Positions 15,248-25,207 of a stretch of 48,756 nt of DNA are shown here, piece by piece. The translations under genes were made by a program, and so were the position numbers. The notes under the pieces are model-generated. The model was not told the origin of the DNA, ran no database searches, and saw only the letters and a program-made list of their open reading frames with translations. How positions within the stretch are numbered: position 1 is the first letter of the stretch; every line of letters starts with the position of its first letter. Origin of the DNA: Robinsoniella sp. (GTDB lineage Bacteria; Bacillota; Clostridia; Lachnospirales; Lachnospiraceae). The stretch covers positions 1 through 48,756 of the forward strand of contig JALEVQ010000037.1 of the NCBI GenBank assembly GCA_022788205.1, given 5' to 3'.

Positions 15248-17006
15248 AACAGGAACGATCTATGGCATCAATGGTCCTCTTATCTACCTGAAGGGACATA
15301 CAGGTTTTAAAATGTCAGAGATGGTCTATGTCGGAAAGGAGCGACTAGTCGGCGAAGTGATCCGCCTGACCTCCGACACCACCACGATTCAGGTTTTCGA
15401 GGAGACTACCGGCTTAAAGCCGGGAGATACGGTGGTGGCGACCGGAGATGCGATCTTTGTCACCCTCGCCCCTGGTATCTTAAATAATATTTTTGACGGT
15501 ATTGAGCGTCCTTTGAGCGAGATTGCCAAAACATCGGGAAAATATATCAACCGCGGTGTGAATGTCGACTCTCTCGACACAGAAAAGCTCTGGGAGACAC
15601 ATATAACGGTAAAAGAGGGGGAATACCTCCCGGGAGGCTCTATCATCGCGGAGGTCCAAGAGACTCCTGCCGTTCTCCACAAATCTATGGTTCCGCCGGA
15701 TGTATCCGGTATTGTCACAAAGGCAGCGCCCGACGGAACATACCGCATCTTTGACCCGATCGTCACGATCTGCCTCGATGACGGATCCGAGAAAGATCTG
15801 ACACTCGCACAAAAATGGCCGATCCGTATTCCGAGACCAACCCTTGACCGCTACACAGCGACAAAGCCTCTGATTACTGGTCAGCGTGTGATCGATACAC
15901 TGTTTCCACTCGCCAAGGGCGGCACTGCTGCTGTTCCCGGGGGATTCGGTACAGGAAAAACGATGACACAGCACCAGATTGCAAAATGGGCGGACGCAGA
16001 CATCATTATCTACATCGGCTGTGGAGAGCGTGGCAACGAGATGACACAGGTTCTGGAAGAATTCTCAGAGCTTATCGACCCCAGAAGCGGAAATCCCCTC
16101 ATGGATCGAACTGCCCTGATCGCAAACACTTCCAACATGCCTGTCGCCGCGCGTGAGGCTTCCATCTACACAGGTGTGACACTCGCTGAATATTACCGCG
16201 ACATGGGCTATGACGTCGCAATCATGGCAGATTCCACCTCCCGATGGGCGGAGGCTCTGCGCGAACTTTCCGGACGTCTCGAGGAGATGCCTGCTGAGGA
16301 AGGATTCCCTGCCTACCTCGCCTCCCGCCTTTCCTCTTTTTACGAGCGTGCCGGATTTATGCACAACTTAAATGACACGGAAGGTTCTGTCTCCATCATC
16401 GGTGCGGTATCCCCGCAGGGCGGTGACTTTTCTGAGCCTGTCACACAGAATACAAAGCGTTTCGTCCGCTGTTTCTGGGGACTTGACAAATCACTCGCCT
16501 ACGCGAGACATTTCCCTGCCATCCACTGGCTGACCAGTTACAGCGAATATCTCGGTGACCTTGCGCCATGGTACAGAGATCACGTTGACCCGAATTTTGT
16601 AGATTATCGCAATCAGATCATGGCTCTTCTCAACCAGGAAAGCAGTCTGATGGAGATTGTGAAACTGATCGGAGGCGACGTTCTCCCAGACGATCAGAAG
16701 CTGACCCTGGAAATTGCCCGCGTGATCCGCCTTGGATTTTTGCAGCAGAATGCATTCCACCCTGAGGATACCTGCGTGCCGATGGAGAAACAATTTAAAA
16801 TGATGGATACGATCTTGTATCTGTATCACAAAGCAAAAAACCTTGTGACTATGGGGATGCCGATGTCTGTCCTGAAGTCACACGACATCTTCGACCGCAT
16901 CATCTCAATTAAGTATGATGTCCCAAATGACAGGCTTGACATGTTTGATGACTATCAAAAAGCGATCGATGAATTTTATGACGCTGTTCTCAAGGAAAAC
17001 GCATAG
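15240..17006 (+). CDS. ntpA: V-type ATPase catalytic subunit A
   Basis: A 588-residue catalytic subunit. It has an N-terminal beta barrel, the A-specific insert (about residues 120-190), and a P-loop GGFGTGKT near residue 234. The usual Pro after the first Gly is replaced by Gly. Further family blocks are CGERGNEM with the catalytic Glu, [13 protein letters not shown] and [12 protein letters not shown]. It hydrolyses or makes ATP with three-fold symmetry alongside subunit B. The start overlaps the end of the E gene; the B gene begins 14 bases after the stop. Confidence 0.98.
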   Translation: MNKTGTIYGINGPLIYLKGHTGFKMSEMVYVGKERLVGEVIRLTSDTTTIQVFEETTGLKPGDTVVATGDAIFVTLAPGILNNIFDGIERPLSEIAKTSGKYINRGVNVDSLDTEKLWETHITVKEGEYLPGGSIIAEVQETPAVLHKSMVPPDVSGIVTKAAPDGTYRIFDPIVTICLDDGSEKDLTLAQKWPIRIPRPTLDRYTATKPLITGQRVIDTLFPLAKGGTAAVPGGFGTGKTMTQHQIAKWADADIIIYIGCGERGNEMTQVLEEFSELIDPRSGNPLMDRTALIANTSNMPVAAREASIYTGVTLAEYYRDMGYDVAIMADSTSRWAEALRELSGRLEEMPAEEGFPAYLASRLSSFYERAGFMHNLNDTEGSVSIIGAVSPQGGDFSEPVTQNTKRFVRCFWGLDKSLAYARHFPAIHWLTSYSEYLGDLAPWYRDHVDPNFVDYRNQIMALLNQESSLMEIVKLIGGDVLPDDQKLTLEIARVIRLGFLQQNAFHPEDTCVPMEKQFKMMDTILYLYHKAKNLVTMGMPMSVLKSHDIFDRIISIKYDVPNDRLDMFDDYQKAIDEFYDAVLKENA

Positions 17007-17020
17007 AAAGGGGAATCATT

Positions 17021-18415
17021 ATGGCTATAGAATACTTAGGACTCAGTGAGATCAACGGTCCCTTGATTGTCCTAGAAGGCGTTCAGAACGCTTCCTTCGA
17101 TGAGATCGTGGAAATCACAGTCGCCGGGAAAGAAAAAAAACTGGGGCGCATCATCGAAATTTACGAAGACAAAGCAGTGATCCAGGTGTTTGAGGGTACA
17201 GACAACATGTCCCTGGAAAATACACGCACTCGCTTAAGCGGTCATCCGATGGAGCTTGCGCTCTCCCCTGACATTCTTGGACGTACGTTCAACGGCATTG
17301 GTGTGCCAATTGACGGACTGGGCGATATTATTCCTGAGAAAAGGACAAACGTCAATGGTCTGCCTCTGAATCCTGTCACCCGTGAATATCCCAGAAACTA
17401 TATCCGCACAGGAATTTCTGCGATCGACGGTCTGACTACCTTGATCCGAGGTCAGAAGCTGCCGATTTTTTCCGGGAACGGTCTGCCGCATGACCGCCTT
17501 GCCGCTCAGATTGTAAAACAGGCTTCCCTCGGAGAAAATTCCGATGAAAAATTTGCCATCGTGTTCGCCGCCATGGGCATTAAATATGATGTGGCACAGT
17601 TTTTCCGCAAAACTTTTGAAGAAAGCGGTGTCTCCGACCACGTTGTCATGTACCTCAATCTTGCCAACGACCCTGTCGTCGAACGTCTGATTACACCAAA
17701 AGTGGCATTGACTGCGGCAGAATACCTTGCATTTGAGAAAGAGATGCACATTCTGGTTATCCTGACAGATATGACTTCTTACGCTGAGGCAATGCGAGAA
17801 GTTTCCTCCTCAAAAGGGGAAATTCCAAGCAGAAAAGGCTATCCAGGCTATCTTTACAGTGAGCTTGCGACGATCTATGAGCGCGCTGGAATCGTCAAGG
17901 GAATCAATGGCTCTGTCACTCAGATTCCGATTCTCACTATGCCGAACGATGATATCACGCACCCGATCCCTGATCTCACCGGCTATATCACCGAGGGACA
18001 GATTGTTCTCGACCGGCAACTTCACGGTCAGTCCATCTATCCTCCGATCAATGTACTCCCGTCCCTGTCACGTCTGATGAAAGACGGCATCGGCGAGGGC
18101 TATACAAGGGAAGATCACCAGGCACTCGCCAATCAGCTCTTCTCCTGCTACGCCAAAGTGGGAGATGCCAGAGCGCTCGCCTCTGTCATCGGTGAAGATG
18201 AGCTTTCCCCGCTCGACAAAAAATATCTGCTCTTCGGAAAAGCATTTGAGACTGAATTTGTCGGACAGGGTGAGGAAGAAAACCGCTCGATTGCCGAGAC
18301 CCTCGACAAAGGATGGCAGCTGTTGGGCATGCTTCCGCGTGAAGAACTTGACCGTATTGACACCAAGATTTTGGATCGCTACTATAAACCAACTGATTCT
18401 GAGGTGATTGCATGA
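17021..18415 (+). CDS. ntpB: V-type ATPase regulatory subunit B
   Basis: A 464-residue non-catalytic partner of subunit A. The beta-barrel domain contains [16 protein letters not shown]. The nucleotide-like domain lacks a true P-loop ([13 protein letters not shown]). It retains [13 protein letters not shown] and [18 protein letters not shown], typical of the B subunit, and the late block [12 protein letters not shown]. The stop overlaps the D start in an ATGA. AAAGGGGA precedes ATG 17021. Confidence 0.98.
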   Translation: MAIEYLGLSEINGPLIVLEGVQNASFDEIVEITVAGKEKKLGRIIEIYEDKAVIQVFEGTDNMSLENTRTRLSGHPMELALSPDILGRTFNGIGVPIDGLGDIIPEKRTNVNGLPLNPVTREYPRNYIRTGISAIDGLTTLIRGQKLPIFSGNGLPHDRLAAQIVKQASLGENSDEKFAIVFAAMGIKYDVAQFFRKTFEESGVSDHVVMYLNLANDPVVERLITPKVALTAAEYLAFEKEMHILVILTDMTSYAEAMREVSSSKGEIPSRKGYPGYLYSELATIYERAGIVKGINGSVTQIPILTMPNDDITHPIPDLTGYITEGQIVLDRQLHGQSIYPPINVLPSLSRLMKDGIGEGYTREDHQALANQLFSCYAKVGDARALASVIGEDELSPLDKKYLLFGKAFETEFVGQGEEENRSIAETLDKGWQLLGMLPREELDRIDTKILDRYYKPTDSEVIA

Positions 18416-19038
18416 ATCTAAATACCTTTCCCACAAAAGGAAATCTGATTCTCGCCCAAAATTCACTGGCACTTGCAAAACAGGGCTATGAATTGATGGA
18501 TAAGAAACGAAATATTTTGATCCGCGAGATTATGGATCTGATCGCACAGGCCTCCGAAATTCAGTCGGAGATCGATGAGACCTTCCGCACAGCATATCAG
18601 GATCTTCAGCGTGCGAATATTGAGCTTGGAATCAATTATGTACAGGAAGTCTCGCGGACTGTACCCGTGGAAGACTCTATTCGAATTAAGACGCGAAGCA
18701 TCATGGGAACCGAGATTCCGCTTGTTGAATGTGAACCGGCTCCTCTCCACTCGGTCTATTCCTACTACTCGACAAAGCCTTCACTGGACCGCGCAAAGCT
18801 TGCTTTTGAGCGCGTAAAGAGCCTGACGATCCGCCTTTCTATGGTGGAAAACTCTGCGTATCGCCTCGCCACGAATATTAAAAAGACGCAGAAACGTGCC
18901 AACGCTCTGAAAAATATCACGATTCCAACGTATGAGGCTCTGGTGGGCAACATTCAAAATGCGCTGGAGGAGAAAGAGCGCGAAGAATTTACGCGACTCA
19001 AGGTGATCAAGCGGATGCAGAACAAAAAGATGGGTTGA
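18412..19038 (+). CDS. ntpD: V-type ATPase central shaft subunit D
   Basis: A 208-residue protein of two long helices, as expected for the rotating shaft: [23 protein letters not shown] at the start (family signature PTK..L...L..A..G..LL..K), and [22 protein letters not shown] near the end, where KT.RRVNALE is the usual form. It is the last gene of the operon. No clear terminator follows before the next promoter at 19092. Confidence 0.96.
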   Translation: MNLNTFPTKGNLILAQNSLALAKQGYELMDKKRNILIREIMDLIAQASEIQSEIDETFRTAYQDLQRANIELGINYVQEVSRTVPVEDSIRIKTRSIMGTEIPLVECEPAPLHSVYSYYSTKPSLDRAKLAFERVKSLTIRLSMVENSAYRLATNIKKTQKRANALKNITIPTYEALVGNIQNALEEKEREEFTRLKVIKRMQNKKMG

Positions 19039-19091
19039 TGAGACAGCTGGTATCTTTTTCCGTCGCCTCTCCTTGCATTTCCATAATTTTC

Positions 19092-19120
19092 TTGACATGC
19101 TCTCTGTTTTTTAGTAGAAT
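19092..19120 (+). promoter_or_regulatory. promoter of the NlpC/P60 repeat protein
   Basis: TTGACA at 19092-19097, 17 bases, then TAGAAT at 19115-19120. It shows that the cell-wall protein is transcribed separately from the V-ATPase operon. AAGGAG precedes ATG 19184. Confidence 0.8.
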
Positions 19121-19183
19121 TGTAAATAGAACTTAATATTTTCGTAACCTTTGTTATGTTTTTGTTATAAGGAGTTTATTTGA

Positions 19184-20788
19184 ATGAAAAAAAGAATTCT
19201 AGCCACTCTTTCGCTGGTCGGGCTGTTGAGTGTTTTCGCCCTTCCGTACAAAGCAGAGGCTGCATGGAAAACGACATCAAAAGGGACACAATACACCATC
19301 GAGGAATCTCCAGGATATCTGGTGGGGTTAAAAAAAGTCGACGGAAATACTTACTACTTCAACAAACAGGGATACATGCTGAACGGATGGTTTAAAACAG
19401 GCGGCAGAACCTTTTATTTTGATCCTGCGACAGGTGCGATGAAGACAGGACGTGTCGTCATAAACGGCAAAGCCTACTACTTCAGCACAAAAAACGGTGT
19501 CTTGCAGACAGGCTGGTTTCAAATCCCAGGCTCCACACAGTGGTATTACAGCGATGCCACTGGTGTCATCCAGAGCAATAAATGGATCGACGGCTATTAT
19601 GTGGACAGCACAGGTAAGCGCGCATCCGGCTTTCTCACAATCGGACAGAATCGTTACTTCTTTGTGAACGGAAAATATCAGGTCGGCTGGTTTTCCTACA
19701 ATGGGACAAAATATTACGCCAACGGCAAAGGTGTCCTGCAGAAGGACAAATGGCTCGGAAGATTCTATGTCAAATCCGATTCTTCCATGGCACTTGGCTG
19801 GACAAAGATCGGGTCGAAAAAATATTACTTTAACCCTTCCAATGGTGTGATCGTGAAAAATTCTTTCGTCACGACAAATGGCTACCGCTTCTGTACAGAT
19901 TCTACAGGAGCAATGATCACTTCCAAATGGATTCACAACACCTATTACGTTATGAATAACGGTGTTGTCGCGACAGGATGGAGAACCGTGAATGGTCAGA
20001 AATATTATTTCCACTCCACCACAGGCGCTAAAGTAAAAGGCTTTATCAAGTACAATGGCAAGACTTATTACACAGATAAGACAACCGGTGTCCTTGTCAC
20101 CAGCCAATGGGTGGGCGAAAAATATGTCAACCGCTATGGTGTCGTTGTGATGAACAACTGGTATTTAAACTATTACTTCGATGAAAACGGAGACAAAGTG
20201 AGCGGATGGCAGACAATCAACGGAAATCGTTTCTATTTTGATCCTGCCGACTCACAGATGGTGACAGGACTGCAGACGATCGGCGGCAGCAAATATTACT
20301 TCCGCCCAACAGCTGAGACTTCCTACCCGAAAGGATCACTCGTCACTTCCTCAACCGTCACCGTCAATGGCAAAATCTATACGATCGATGCTTCCGGCGT
20401 TGTCATATCGGAAGACGTCGCTACACTAGGAAAAGAGATCGCTGAGTATGCTTTGAAATTTAAAGGTTATCCTTATGTATACGGCGGAAATAATCTCTAC
20501 ACCGGCGTTGACTGTTCCGGATTTACACAGCAAGTGATGCTGCACTTTGGAATTAAAATTCCACGTACCGCCGACCAGCAGATGAAAGGCAATGGAACCG
20601 CAATTGATCTGAATTTAAATGAATTGCTTCCTGGAGACTTGATCTTCTATGGTTCCACTTCTTATTCGGGTCATGTGGCATTATATATCGGCGACGGAAA
20701 AATTATCCACGCAGCCGATGAGACACTCGGAATTATAGTCTCGAAATATAATTATCGGCAGCCAGTAAAAGCTATGCGTTACTGGTAG
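19184..20788 (+). CDS. secreted NlpC/P60 hydrolase with choline-binding-type repeats
   Basis: A 534-residue exported protein. A signal peptide (MKKRILATLSLVGLLSVF, cleaved near AEA) is followed by about 17 aromatic cell-wall-binding repeats of the form GWF..GG..YYFD..TGAM (roughly residues 45-400), which bind choline- or glucan-like wall polymers. The C-terminal domain is NlpC/P60: catalytic Cys in VDCSGFTQQ near residue 444, His in SGHVALYIG near 496, and a third polar residue in IIHAAD near 508. It should cleave peptidoglycan stem peptides. A second NlpC/P60 protein converges on it from the right. Confidence 0.93.
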   Translation: MKKRILATLSLVGLLSVFALPYKAEAAWKTTSKGTQYTIEESPGYLVGLKKVDGNTYYFNKQGYMLNGWFKTGGRTFYFDPATGAMKTGRVVINGKAYYFSTKNGVLQTGWFQIPGSTQWYYSDATGVIQSNKWIDGYYVDSTGKRASGFLTIGQNRYFFVNGKYQVGWFSYNGTKYYANGKGVLQKDKWLGRFYVKSDSSMALGWTKIGSKKYYFNPSNGVIVKNSFVTTNGYRFCTDSTGAMITSKWIHNTYYVMNNGVVATGWRTVNGQKYYFHSTTGAKVKGFIKYNGKTYYTDKTTGVLVTSQWVGEKYVNRYGVVVMNNWYLNYYFDENGDKVSGWQTINGNRFYFDPADSQMVTGLQTIGGSKYYFRPTAETSYPKGSLVTSSTVTVNGKIYTIDASGVVISEDVATLGKEIAEYALKFKGYPYVYGGNNLYTGVDCSGFTQQVMLHFGIKIPRTADQQMKGNGTAIDLNLNELLPGDLIFYGSTSYSGHVALYIGDGKIIHAADETLGIIVSKYNYRQPVKAMRYW

Positions 20789-20795
20789 GAGCAAA

Positions 20796-20838
20796 AAGAA
20801 TTGACATTACTGCAAACAGCAATGTCAATTCTTTTTTT
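20796..20838 (+). terminator. strong intrinsic terminator
   Basis: AAGAATTGACATT at 20796-20808 pairs perfectly with 20821-20833 and runs into a T tract. The 12-base loop is ACTGCAAACAGC. Confidence 0.93.
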
Positions 20839-20972
20839 CTGACAATATCTATTATTTATCAATATTACAGATAATTCATCCGTATTAAAATAGAATTTGA
20901 TTTTCATCCAGAAATCAGCTTTGTCTATTTTTTACGGAACCTCTGTTCTCTCAAAAATACTATGTAAACCAC

Positions 20973-21061
20973 TTATCCACCATTTTCTATGTGGATAATG
21001 TGGATAACTCTGTGGATAACTCTATTTTTCACGTTTTTTTCCGTGCCACAAATGTGGATAA
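20973..21061. other. cluster of five DnaA boxes
   Basis: TGTGGATAA, the reverse complement of the DnaA box TTATCCACA, occurs perfectly at 20990-20998, 20999-21007 (directly abutting), 21011-21019 and 21053-21061. A near-perfect box in the other orientation (TTATCCACC) lies at 20973-20981. AT-rich DNA follows (21062-21190). The cluster sits between two convergent genes, with no dnaA, dnaN or rpmH nearby, so a DnaA-titration or timing site is more likely than the main origin. No gene is visible in 20839-21380. Confidence 0.75.
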
Positions 21062-21299
21062 CTTTTTATTTTTGTCCATTTTTCCAATTTTCGACCGATC
21101 TCGCCTTTTCCGATTTTGTGCATTTTTTTGTTTCAACTTATTTTTCCTGTCGATCAGCCGTTCAAACAATTCAAAATCTATTCTGAATTATCTGACATTT
21201 TATTTTTAAATCTATTCTTCATCGGTCGCCCTGAAATCTCTTTGATCAGGGATCCTCGAGCGCTGCGATCAGCCAGGAATCAATCTTTCCCATGGAAAA

Positions 21300-21321
21300 G
21301 GGGATCGCTCTCACGATCCCC
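21300..21321 (-). terminator. terminator of the SH3-NlpC/P60 gene
   Basis: GGGGATCG at 21300-21307 pairs with CGATCCCC at 21314-21321. On the minus strand it is followed by TTTTCC, about 60 bases after the stop codon. Confidence 0.65.
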
Positions 21322-21380
21322 AAAGGCTATATGTTAAAATAGATTTTAACCATGTTTTTGATTCGCTCCGCACAGATATT

Positions 21381-22952
21381 TTAGAAAAATCTTGCTGCAC
21401 AATATTCTGAGCGATAACTTCTGTCTGATACAATGATACCTGTGGATGGGCTGCTTGCATGTACAACCTGGTTGTTTCCAATGTAGATTGCCACATGACC
21501 GATAGAACCTCCATCACTGTAGAAAATTAAATCTCCTGGCTGCAGGGATCCTAAATCTACCGGTGTTCCTGCTCCTGCCTGTTCTGCCGCTGTTCTTGGA
21601 AGATAAATTCCAAAGGATGCGAATACAGACTGGGTAAATCCGGAACAGTCAGCTCCATCTGTAAGGCTTGTTCCTCCCCAAACATATGGATTTCCGACAA
21701 ACTGTAATGCAAATGCTACAATCTGCTCTCCTATGCCGGATGTGCCTGGATCTTCATAAATCGGCTCCTCATAGATCGGCTCTTCGTAAATCGGCTCCTC
21801 GTAAATTGGTTCCTCATAGATTGGCTCTTCGTAAATCGGCTCTTCGTAGATCGGCTCTTCATAAATTGGCTCCTCATAGATCGGTTCCTCATATTCTGGC
21901 TGCTGCTGACGCTGCAGTTCTTCCAGATAAGCCAATTCTGCGAGATACTGTCGATATGCCTCTTCGTCTGCTTCCTGCTGTGCCAGTGCCGCAAGATATG
22001 CTGCTTCCTGCTCTGCAAGATACTGTGCATATTCTGCTTCTGCCCGTGCCTGCTCTGCCTTCTGCTCCTCGATTGCTGCCAGGTATGCTGCTTCCTGTTC
22101 TGCAAGATACTGTGCATATTCTGCTTCCTGCTCTGCGAGGTATTGCGCGTATGCTTCCTCTGCCGCCTGTCTTGCTGCTTCTTCCTCAGCGATTCTTGCC
22201 TCTTCCTCTTCCAGAGACTCTGCTGCCGGGAAAACAGTCTCACAGCTTACATAATCTGCTGAGACATATCCAATCAGATCTGCATCCACTGCAACTTTCA
22301 CCCAATTGCCTTCCTGTCCCAGAACTTCCAGCTGCTGAGAATCTCCCACCATGGAGATCACGTCAGCCTCACCGTCTGCTGACTCACGAACCATCAAAGT
22401 TTCTGTATTTACTGTGGCAACTTCATCTGCGATAAAGCTTCCGATATATTCTGCATCTGCCCCTGTCACAAAATATGCTTTGTTTACATACCCTGTCACA
22501 CTTCCAGACTGAATCAGGTACCAATCTCCCTCTTCTCCCAAGATATCTGCTCCACAGTTATTATAAATCTTTCCGATCACATTTCCGTTCATGCTTGCTG
22601 CATCTCTGATGTTCACATAGGAACCTTCATTGATGTAAGCAACCGCAATGTTGTTAAACTGTGGGTCGAGCGGTGCCTTCACATTCGATTCACTGGCTGT
22701 GTCAATATAGGTATCGTCTACATTATATGTATCATCGGACACATCCGTTGTGCCATACACATCGGATTCACTGTATTCTTCATATTGCTCTTCCGGTTCC
22801 ATAACCGGAACATCATTGTCATCTACAAATTCGCTGTAATCGATCAATGCTATGCTGTTAGCTCCAACGGACATTGCGCTGTTGCCCAATGCCATAGTAC
22901 CTGCCAAACACATAGCCGCGGCTTTTTTAACTCCTTTTTTCATAATTAACAT
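21381..22952 (-). CDS. secreted SH3-domain NlpC/P60 hydrolase with EEPIY repeats
   Basis: A protein of about 520 residues. The signal peptide is MKKGVKKAAAMCLAGTMALG. An acidic region follows, then two bacterial SH3 domains (NIAVAYINEGSYVNIRDAAS and TVNTETLMVRESADGEADVI). Next come a Glu/Ala/Gln-rich coiled-coil with repeats of AEYAQYLAEQEAAYLAA, then nine EEPIY repeats, and finally a C-terminal NlpC/P60 domain with catalytic Cys in ADCSGFTQS and His in IGHVAIYIG and VVHASSP. It should bind and trim peptidoglycan. Two starts are possible (22952 or 22943); GGAGG is three and twelve bases from them respectively, so neither is decided. Confidence 0.92.
   Translation of the reverse strand: MLIMKKGVKKAAAMCLAGTMALGNSAMSVGANSIALIDYSEFVDDNDVPVMEPEEQYEEYSESDVYGTTDVSDDTYNVDDTYIDTASESNVKAPLDPQFNNIAVAYINEGSYVNIRDAASMNGNVIGKIYNNCGADILGEEGDWYLIQSGSVTGYVNKAYFVTGADAEYIGSFIADEVATVNTETLMVRESADGEADVISMVGDSQQLEVLGQEGNWVKVAVDADLIGYVSADYVSCETVFPAAESLEEEEARIAEEEAARQAAEEAYAQYLAEQEAEYAQYLAEQEAAYLAAIEEQKAEQARAEAEYAQYLAEQEAAYLAALAQQEADEEAYRQYLAELAYLEELQRQQQPEYEEPIYEEPIYEEPIYEEPIYEEPIYEEPIYEEPIYEEPIYEEPIYEDPGTSGIGEQIVAFALQFVGNPYVWGGTSLTDGADCSGFTQSVFASFGIYLPRTAAEQAGAGTPVDLGSLQPGDLIFYSDGGSIGHVAIYIGNNQVVHASSPSTGIIVSDRSYRSEYCAARFF
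21751..21900 (-). repeat. 15-bp tandem repeat encoding EEPIY
   Basis: About nine in-frame copies of a 15-bp unit encode Glu-Glu-Pro-Ile-Tyr, with silent differences among copies. The last unit changes to EDP. It forms a stiff acidic spacer before the catalytic domain and is likely to vary in copy number between strains. Confidence 0.88.
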
Positions 22953-23009
22953 ATGCCTCCATCTATATCCATGTATTTGTTACAAAACTGTTAAATTTAT
23001 TACATGGTT

Positions 23010-23038
23010 ATCATACCAAATATTAAAAAATATGTCAA
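23010..23038 (-). promoter_or_regulatory. promoter of the SH3-NlpC/P60 gene
   Basis: Minus strand TTGACA (23038-23033), 17 bases and TATGAT (23015-23010). A 14-bp perfect palindrome, TATATCCGGATATA at 23078-23091, lies about 40 bases upstream of the -35 and could be an activator site. Confidence 0.75.
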
Positions 23039-23223
23039 GTCTTATTGACCTATTTTTTATTTTCGTAAAATTTCCTATATATCCGGATATACTTCTGTTA
23101 AATTTTGCAATATTTTGCACTTTTTCCCCGTTTTTCGCGGTTTTTCTCAGCATGATATACTGATCCGCAAAGAAAATATATTTTACCTGTCATGTAATAT
23201 CTTCTATCCCCAAACAGTGTAGT

Positions 23224-23293
23224 GAAATCAAAATAAGCAGCCCCTCTTTTGGTGCCCTGTACACCGAAAGCGGAAGCTGCTTATTCTGATTTC
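23224..23293. terminator. long imperfect hairpin downstream of trxB
   Basis: The 18-base arms at 23224-23241 and 23276-23293 are complementary with one mismatch, and inner pairings continue (GGTG with CACC). On the minus strand the outer arm is T-rich (GCTGCTTATTTTGATTTC), so GCAGC/GCTGC plus this tail could terminate trxB. The symmetry would also suit a small palindromic repeat element. Confidence 0.55.
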
Positions 23294-23335
23294 GATAGAT
23301 ATCCGAAAGTACATCTATCCGTATATCACACAGGA

Positions 23336-24247
23336 TTACAGCGTCATCAGATATTTTTGTGCTGAATTCACCGCATTGGCACCATCCGCTGCCGCTGTAA
23401 TAATCTGCTGCATCATTTTCCTTCTCAAGTCCCCTGCCGCGAACACTCCTGCTGTACTTGTCACACAGTCTTCGCCCGCAATCACATACCCCTGATCATC
23501 CAGTTCCACTTTTCCCTTTACAAGATCCGAATTCGGAATAGTTCCCACGGCTACAAAGAGACCATCGATATCCATCGTCTTTTTCTCCCCTGTTTTCTTA
23601 TTGTGGAGCATAATACATTCAATGTGATCTTCACCACAGATCTTTGTGACCTCTGTATCCCACAAAAACTCAACATTTTTGCAGGCAAACAGATGCTCCT
23701 GAAGACTTTTCGCCGCACGCAATTCATCCCTTCTGTGGATCACATACACCTTCTCACATCCTCTGGATAGGAAAATAGCATCCTCCACTGCGACATCTCC
23801 GCCTCCCACAACCGCAATGGTGTGATCCGTAAAAAAAGCACCGTCACAGGTAGCACAGTAGGAAACTCCCATGCCAGCCAGTTCATTTTCTCCTGGAACG
23901 CCCAGTTCTCTGTGCTGTGCCCCCATGGCAAGTATCACAGTCTTCGCCTCATACACTCCTTCATCGGTGACGATCTTCTTAATCGTCCCTGACAGTTCCA
24001 TCTCTGTGACTTCCGCATTCATAAACTCTGCTCCCAACTTGTCAGCGTGCTCTCTGAATTTCATTCCAAGTTCAAATCCGCCGATTCCAGGGAATCCAGG
24101 ATAGTTGTCCACCTCATAGGTGTTGACAACCTGTCCTCCGCTCATATATTCCCGCTCAATCACCAAAGTTTTCAGTCTCGCTCTCTGCGCATAGATGGCT
24201 GCTGCAAGACCTGCCGGTCCCGATCCGATAATAATCATATCATACAT
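23336..24247 (-). CDS. trxB: thioredoxin-disulfide reductase
   Basis: A reductase of about 303 residues from the chosen start (MYDMIIIGSGPAGLAAAIYA). The FAD motif GSGPAG is at residues 8-13, the redox-active site CATC lies in VSYCATCDGAFF, the NADPH motif is VVGGGDVAVEDA, and the C-terminal FAD contact is GVFAAGDLRR. It transfers electrons from NADPH to thioredoxin. An upstream TTG at 24280 would add eleven residues that do not look like TrxB, and GGAGG lies inside that extension, about 19 bases from the ATG, so the true ribosome site is unclear. Confidence 0.93.
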   Translation of the reverse strand: MYDMIIIGSGPAGLAAAIYAQRARLKTLVIEREYMSGGQVVNTYEVDNYPGFPGIGGFELGMKFREHADKLGAEFMNAEVTEMELSGTIKKIVTDEGVYEAKTVILAMGAQHRELGVPGENELAGMGVSYCATCDGAFFTDHTIAVVGGGDVAVEDAIFLSRGCEKVYVIHRRDELRAAKSLQEHLFACKNVEFLWDTEVTKICGEDHIECIMLHNKKTGEKKTMDIDGLFVAVGTIPNSDLVKGKVELDDQGYVIAGEDCVTSTAGVFAAGDLRRKMMQQIITAAADGANAVNSAQKYLMTL

Positions 24248-24471
24248 ACACTTTTTTCTGGGAATTCCTCCAAGGCTCAAAACCCTTTCCGAAACATTTC
24301 ATGAAAGTGAAACCCCTTTGGAACTGCCCATCTCCTTTCCTTTTTTTTCGAATTTTTTCTATCCTACTACTTATTATATATTATACAAAAAATCTCAATG
24401 AAATACTATGGATAGACGCTAATTTTTCTGCTCCGTCCATCAAAAACTGATCTGGTAAAAAAATATAAAAT

Positions 24472-24555
24472 TGGCTCTTTTTTTCATGTCACTGCGGTGA
24501 TATCATAAGCCAGAATTCAAGATTATATTCCCAGACAGAACATCTATCTGCCTGG
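24472..24555 (+). other. structured leader of the ECF S component
   Basis: TGGCT at 24472-24476 pairs with AGCCA at 24508-24512 around an inner TCAC-TGCG-GTGA hairpin. A second hairpin, CCAG-CAGA with TCTG-CTGG at 24531-24555, comes just before the AAAGGAG ribosome site. ECF genes often carry riboswitches, but I do not recognise this one. Nothing else is seen in 24248-24580. Confidence 0.35.
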
Positions 24556-24580
24556 AAAGCAAACAAAAGGAGAAAAAATT

Positions 24581-25207
24581 ATGCAAAAAAGAAATCCACT
24601 CGTCATCAAATGGGCTCACACCGCGCTGCTCGCTGCTCTGTGCTATGTTGTGTTCCAATTTTTACAGATTAAAATTCCTCTGCCAGGCGGAGATGCGACA
24701 TCCTTCCACGCTGGAAATGCTTTCTGTGTGCTTGCCGCTCTCCTTCTAGGCGGAACATACGGAGGTCTCGCCGGAGCTGTCGGAATGGGTATCGGAGATC
24801 TCTTAGATCCAGTGTATGTCGTATCTTTTCCAAAAACCTTCGTATTAAAATTTTGTATCGGTCTGATCACTGGATTGGTGGCACACAGAATTGCTCACAT
24901 CAGTGAAAGCCACGACTCAAAATATGTATTTAAATGGAGTTTAATCGCTTCGATTGCCGGAATGCTGTTCAATGTCATCTTCGACCCTGTCGTAGGTTAC
25001 TTCTATAAACAGTACATCCTCGGTCAGCCTCAGGAGATGGCTTCCATCCTGGCAAAATGGAGCACACTGACAACATCCGTCAATGCTGTGATCTCTGTCA
25101 TTCTGGCGACAGCACTCTACAACGTGTTAAGACCTGCGCTTGCAAAACAGGGACTGCTCCTTCCAGTCGGAAAAAGTTCTGCTATCAAAAAAGATGCTGC
25201 AAAATAG
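24581..25207 (+). CDS. ECF transporter S component, ligand unknown
   Basis: A 208-residue membrane protein with about six hydrophobic segments. Typical S-component text is present: HTALLAALCYVVFQFLQIKIPLPGG, FHAGNAFCVLAALLLGGTYGGLAGAVGMGIGDLLDP, and an aromatic helix FPKTFVLKFCIGLITGLVAH. Such proteins capture vitamins or metals and share the EcfAAT energy module encoded elsewhere; none of those genes lies here. It is monocistronic, between a structured leader and a bidirectional terminator. The ligand cannot be deduced. Confidence 0.85.
   Translation: MQKRNPLVIKWAHTALLAALCYVVFQFLQIKIPLPGGDATSFHAGNAFCVLAALLLGGTYGGLAGAVGMGIGDLLDPVYVVSFPKTFVLKFCIGLITGLVAHRIAHISESHDSKYVFKWSLIASIAGMLFNVIFDPVVGYFYKQYILGQPQEMASILAKWSTLTTSVNAVISVILATALYNVLRPALAKQGLLLPVGKSSAIKKDAAK

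Noticed and set aside
20973-21061. CRISPR array, because of the repeated short units
   Set aside because: The repeats are only nine bases, match the DnaA box, and lack regular spacers and cas genes.
21668-22435. 255-residue Leu/His/Pro-rich plus-strand frame
   Set aside because: It is an antisense shadow of the EEPIY and coiled-coil repeats, which leave other frames open.
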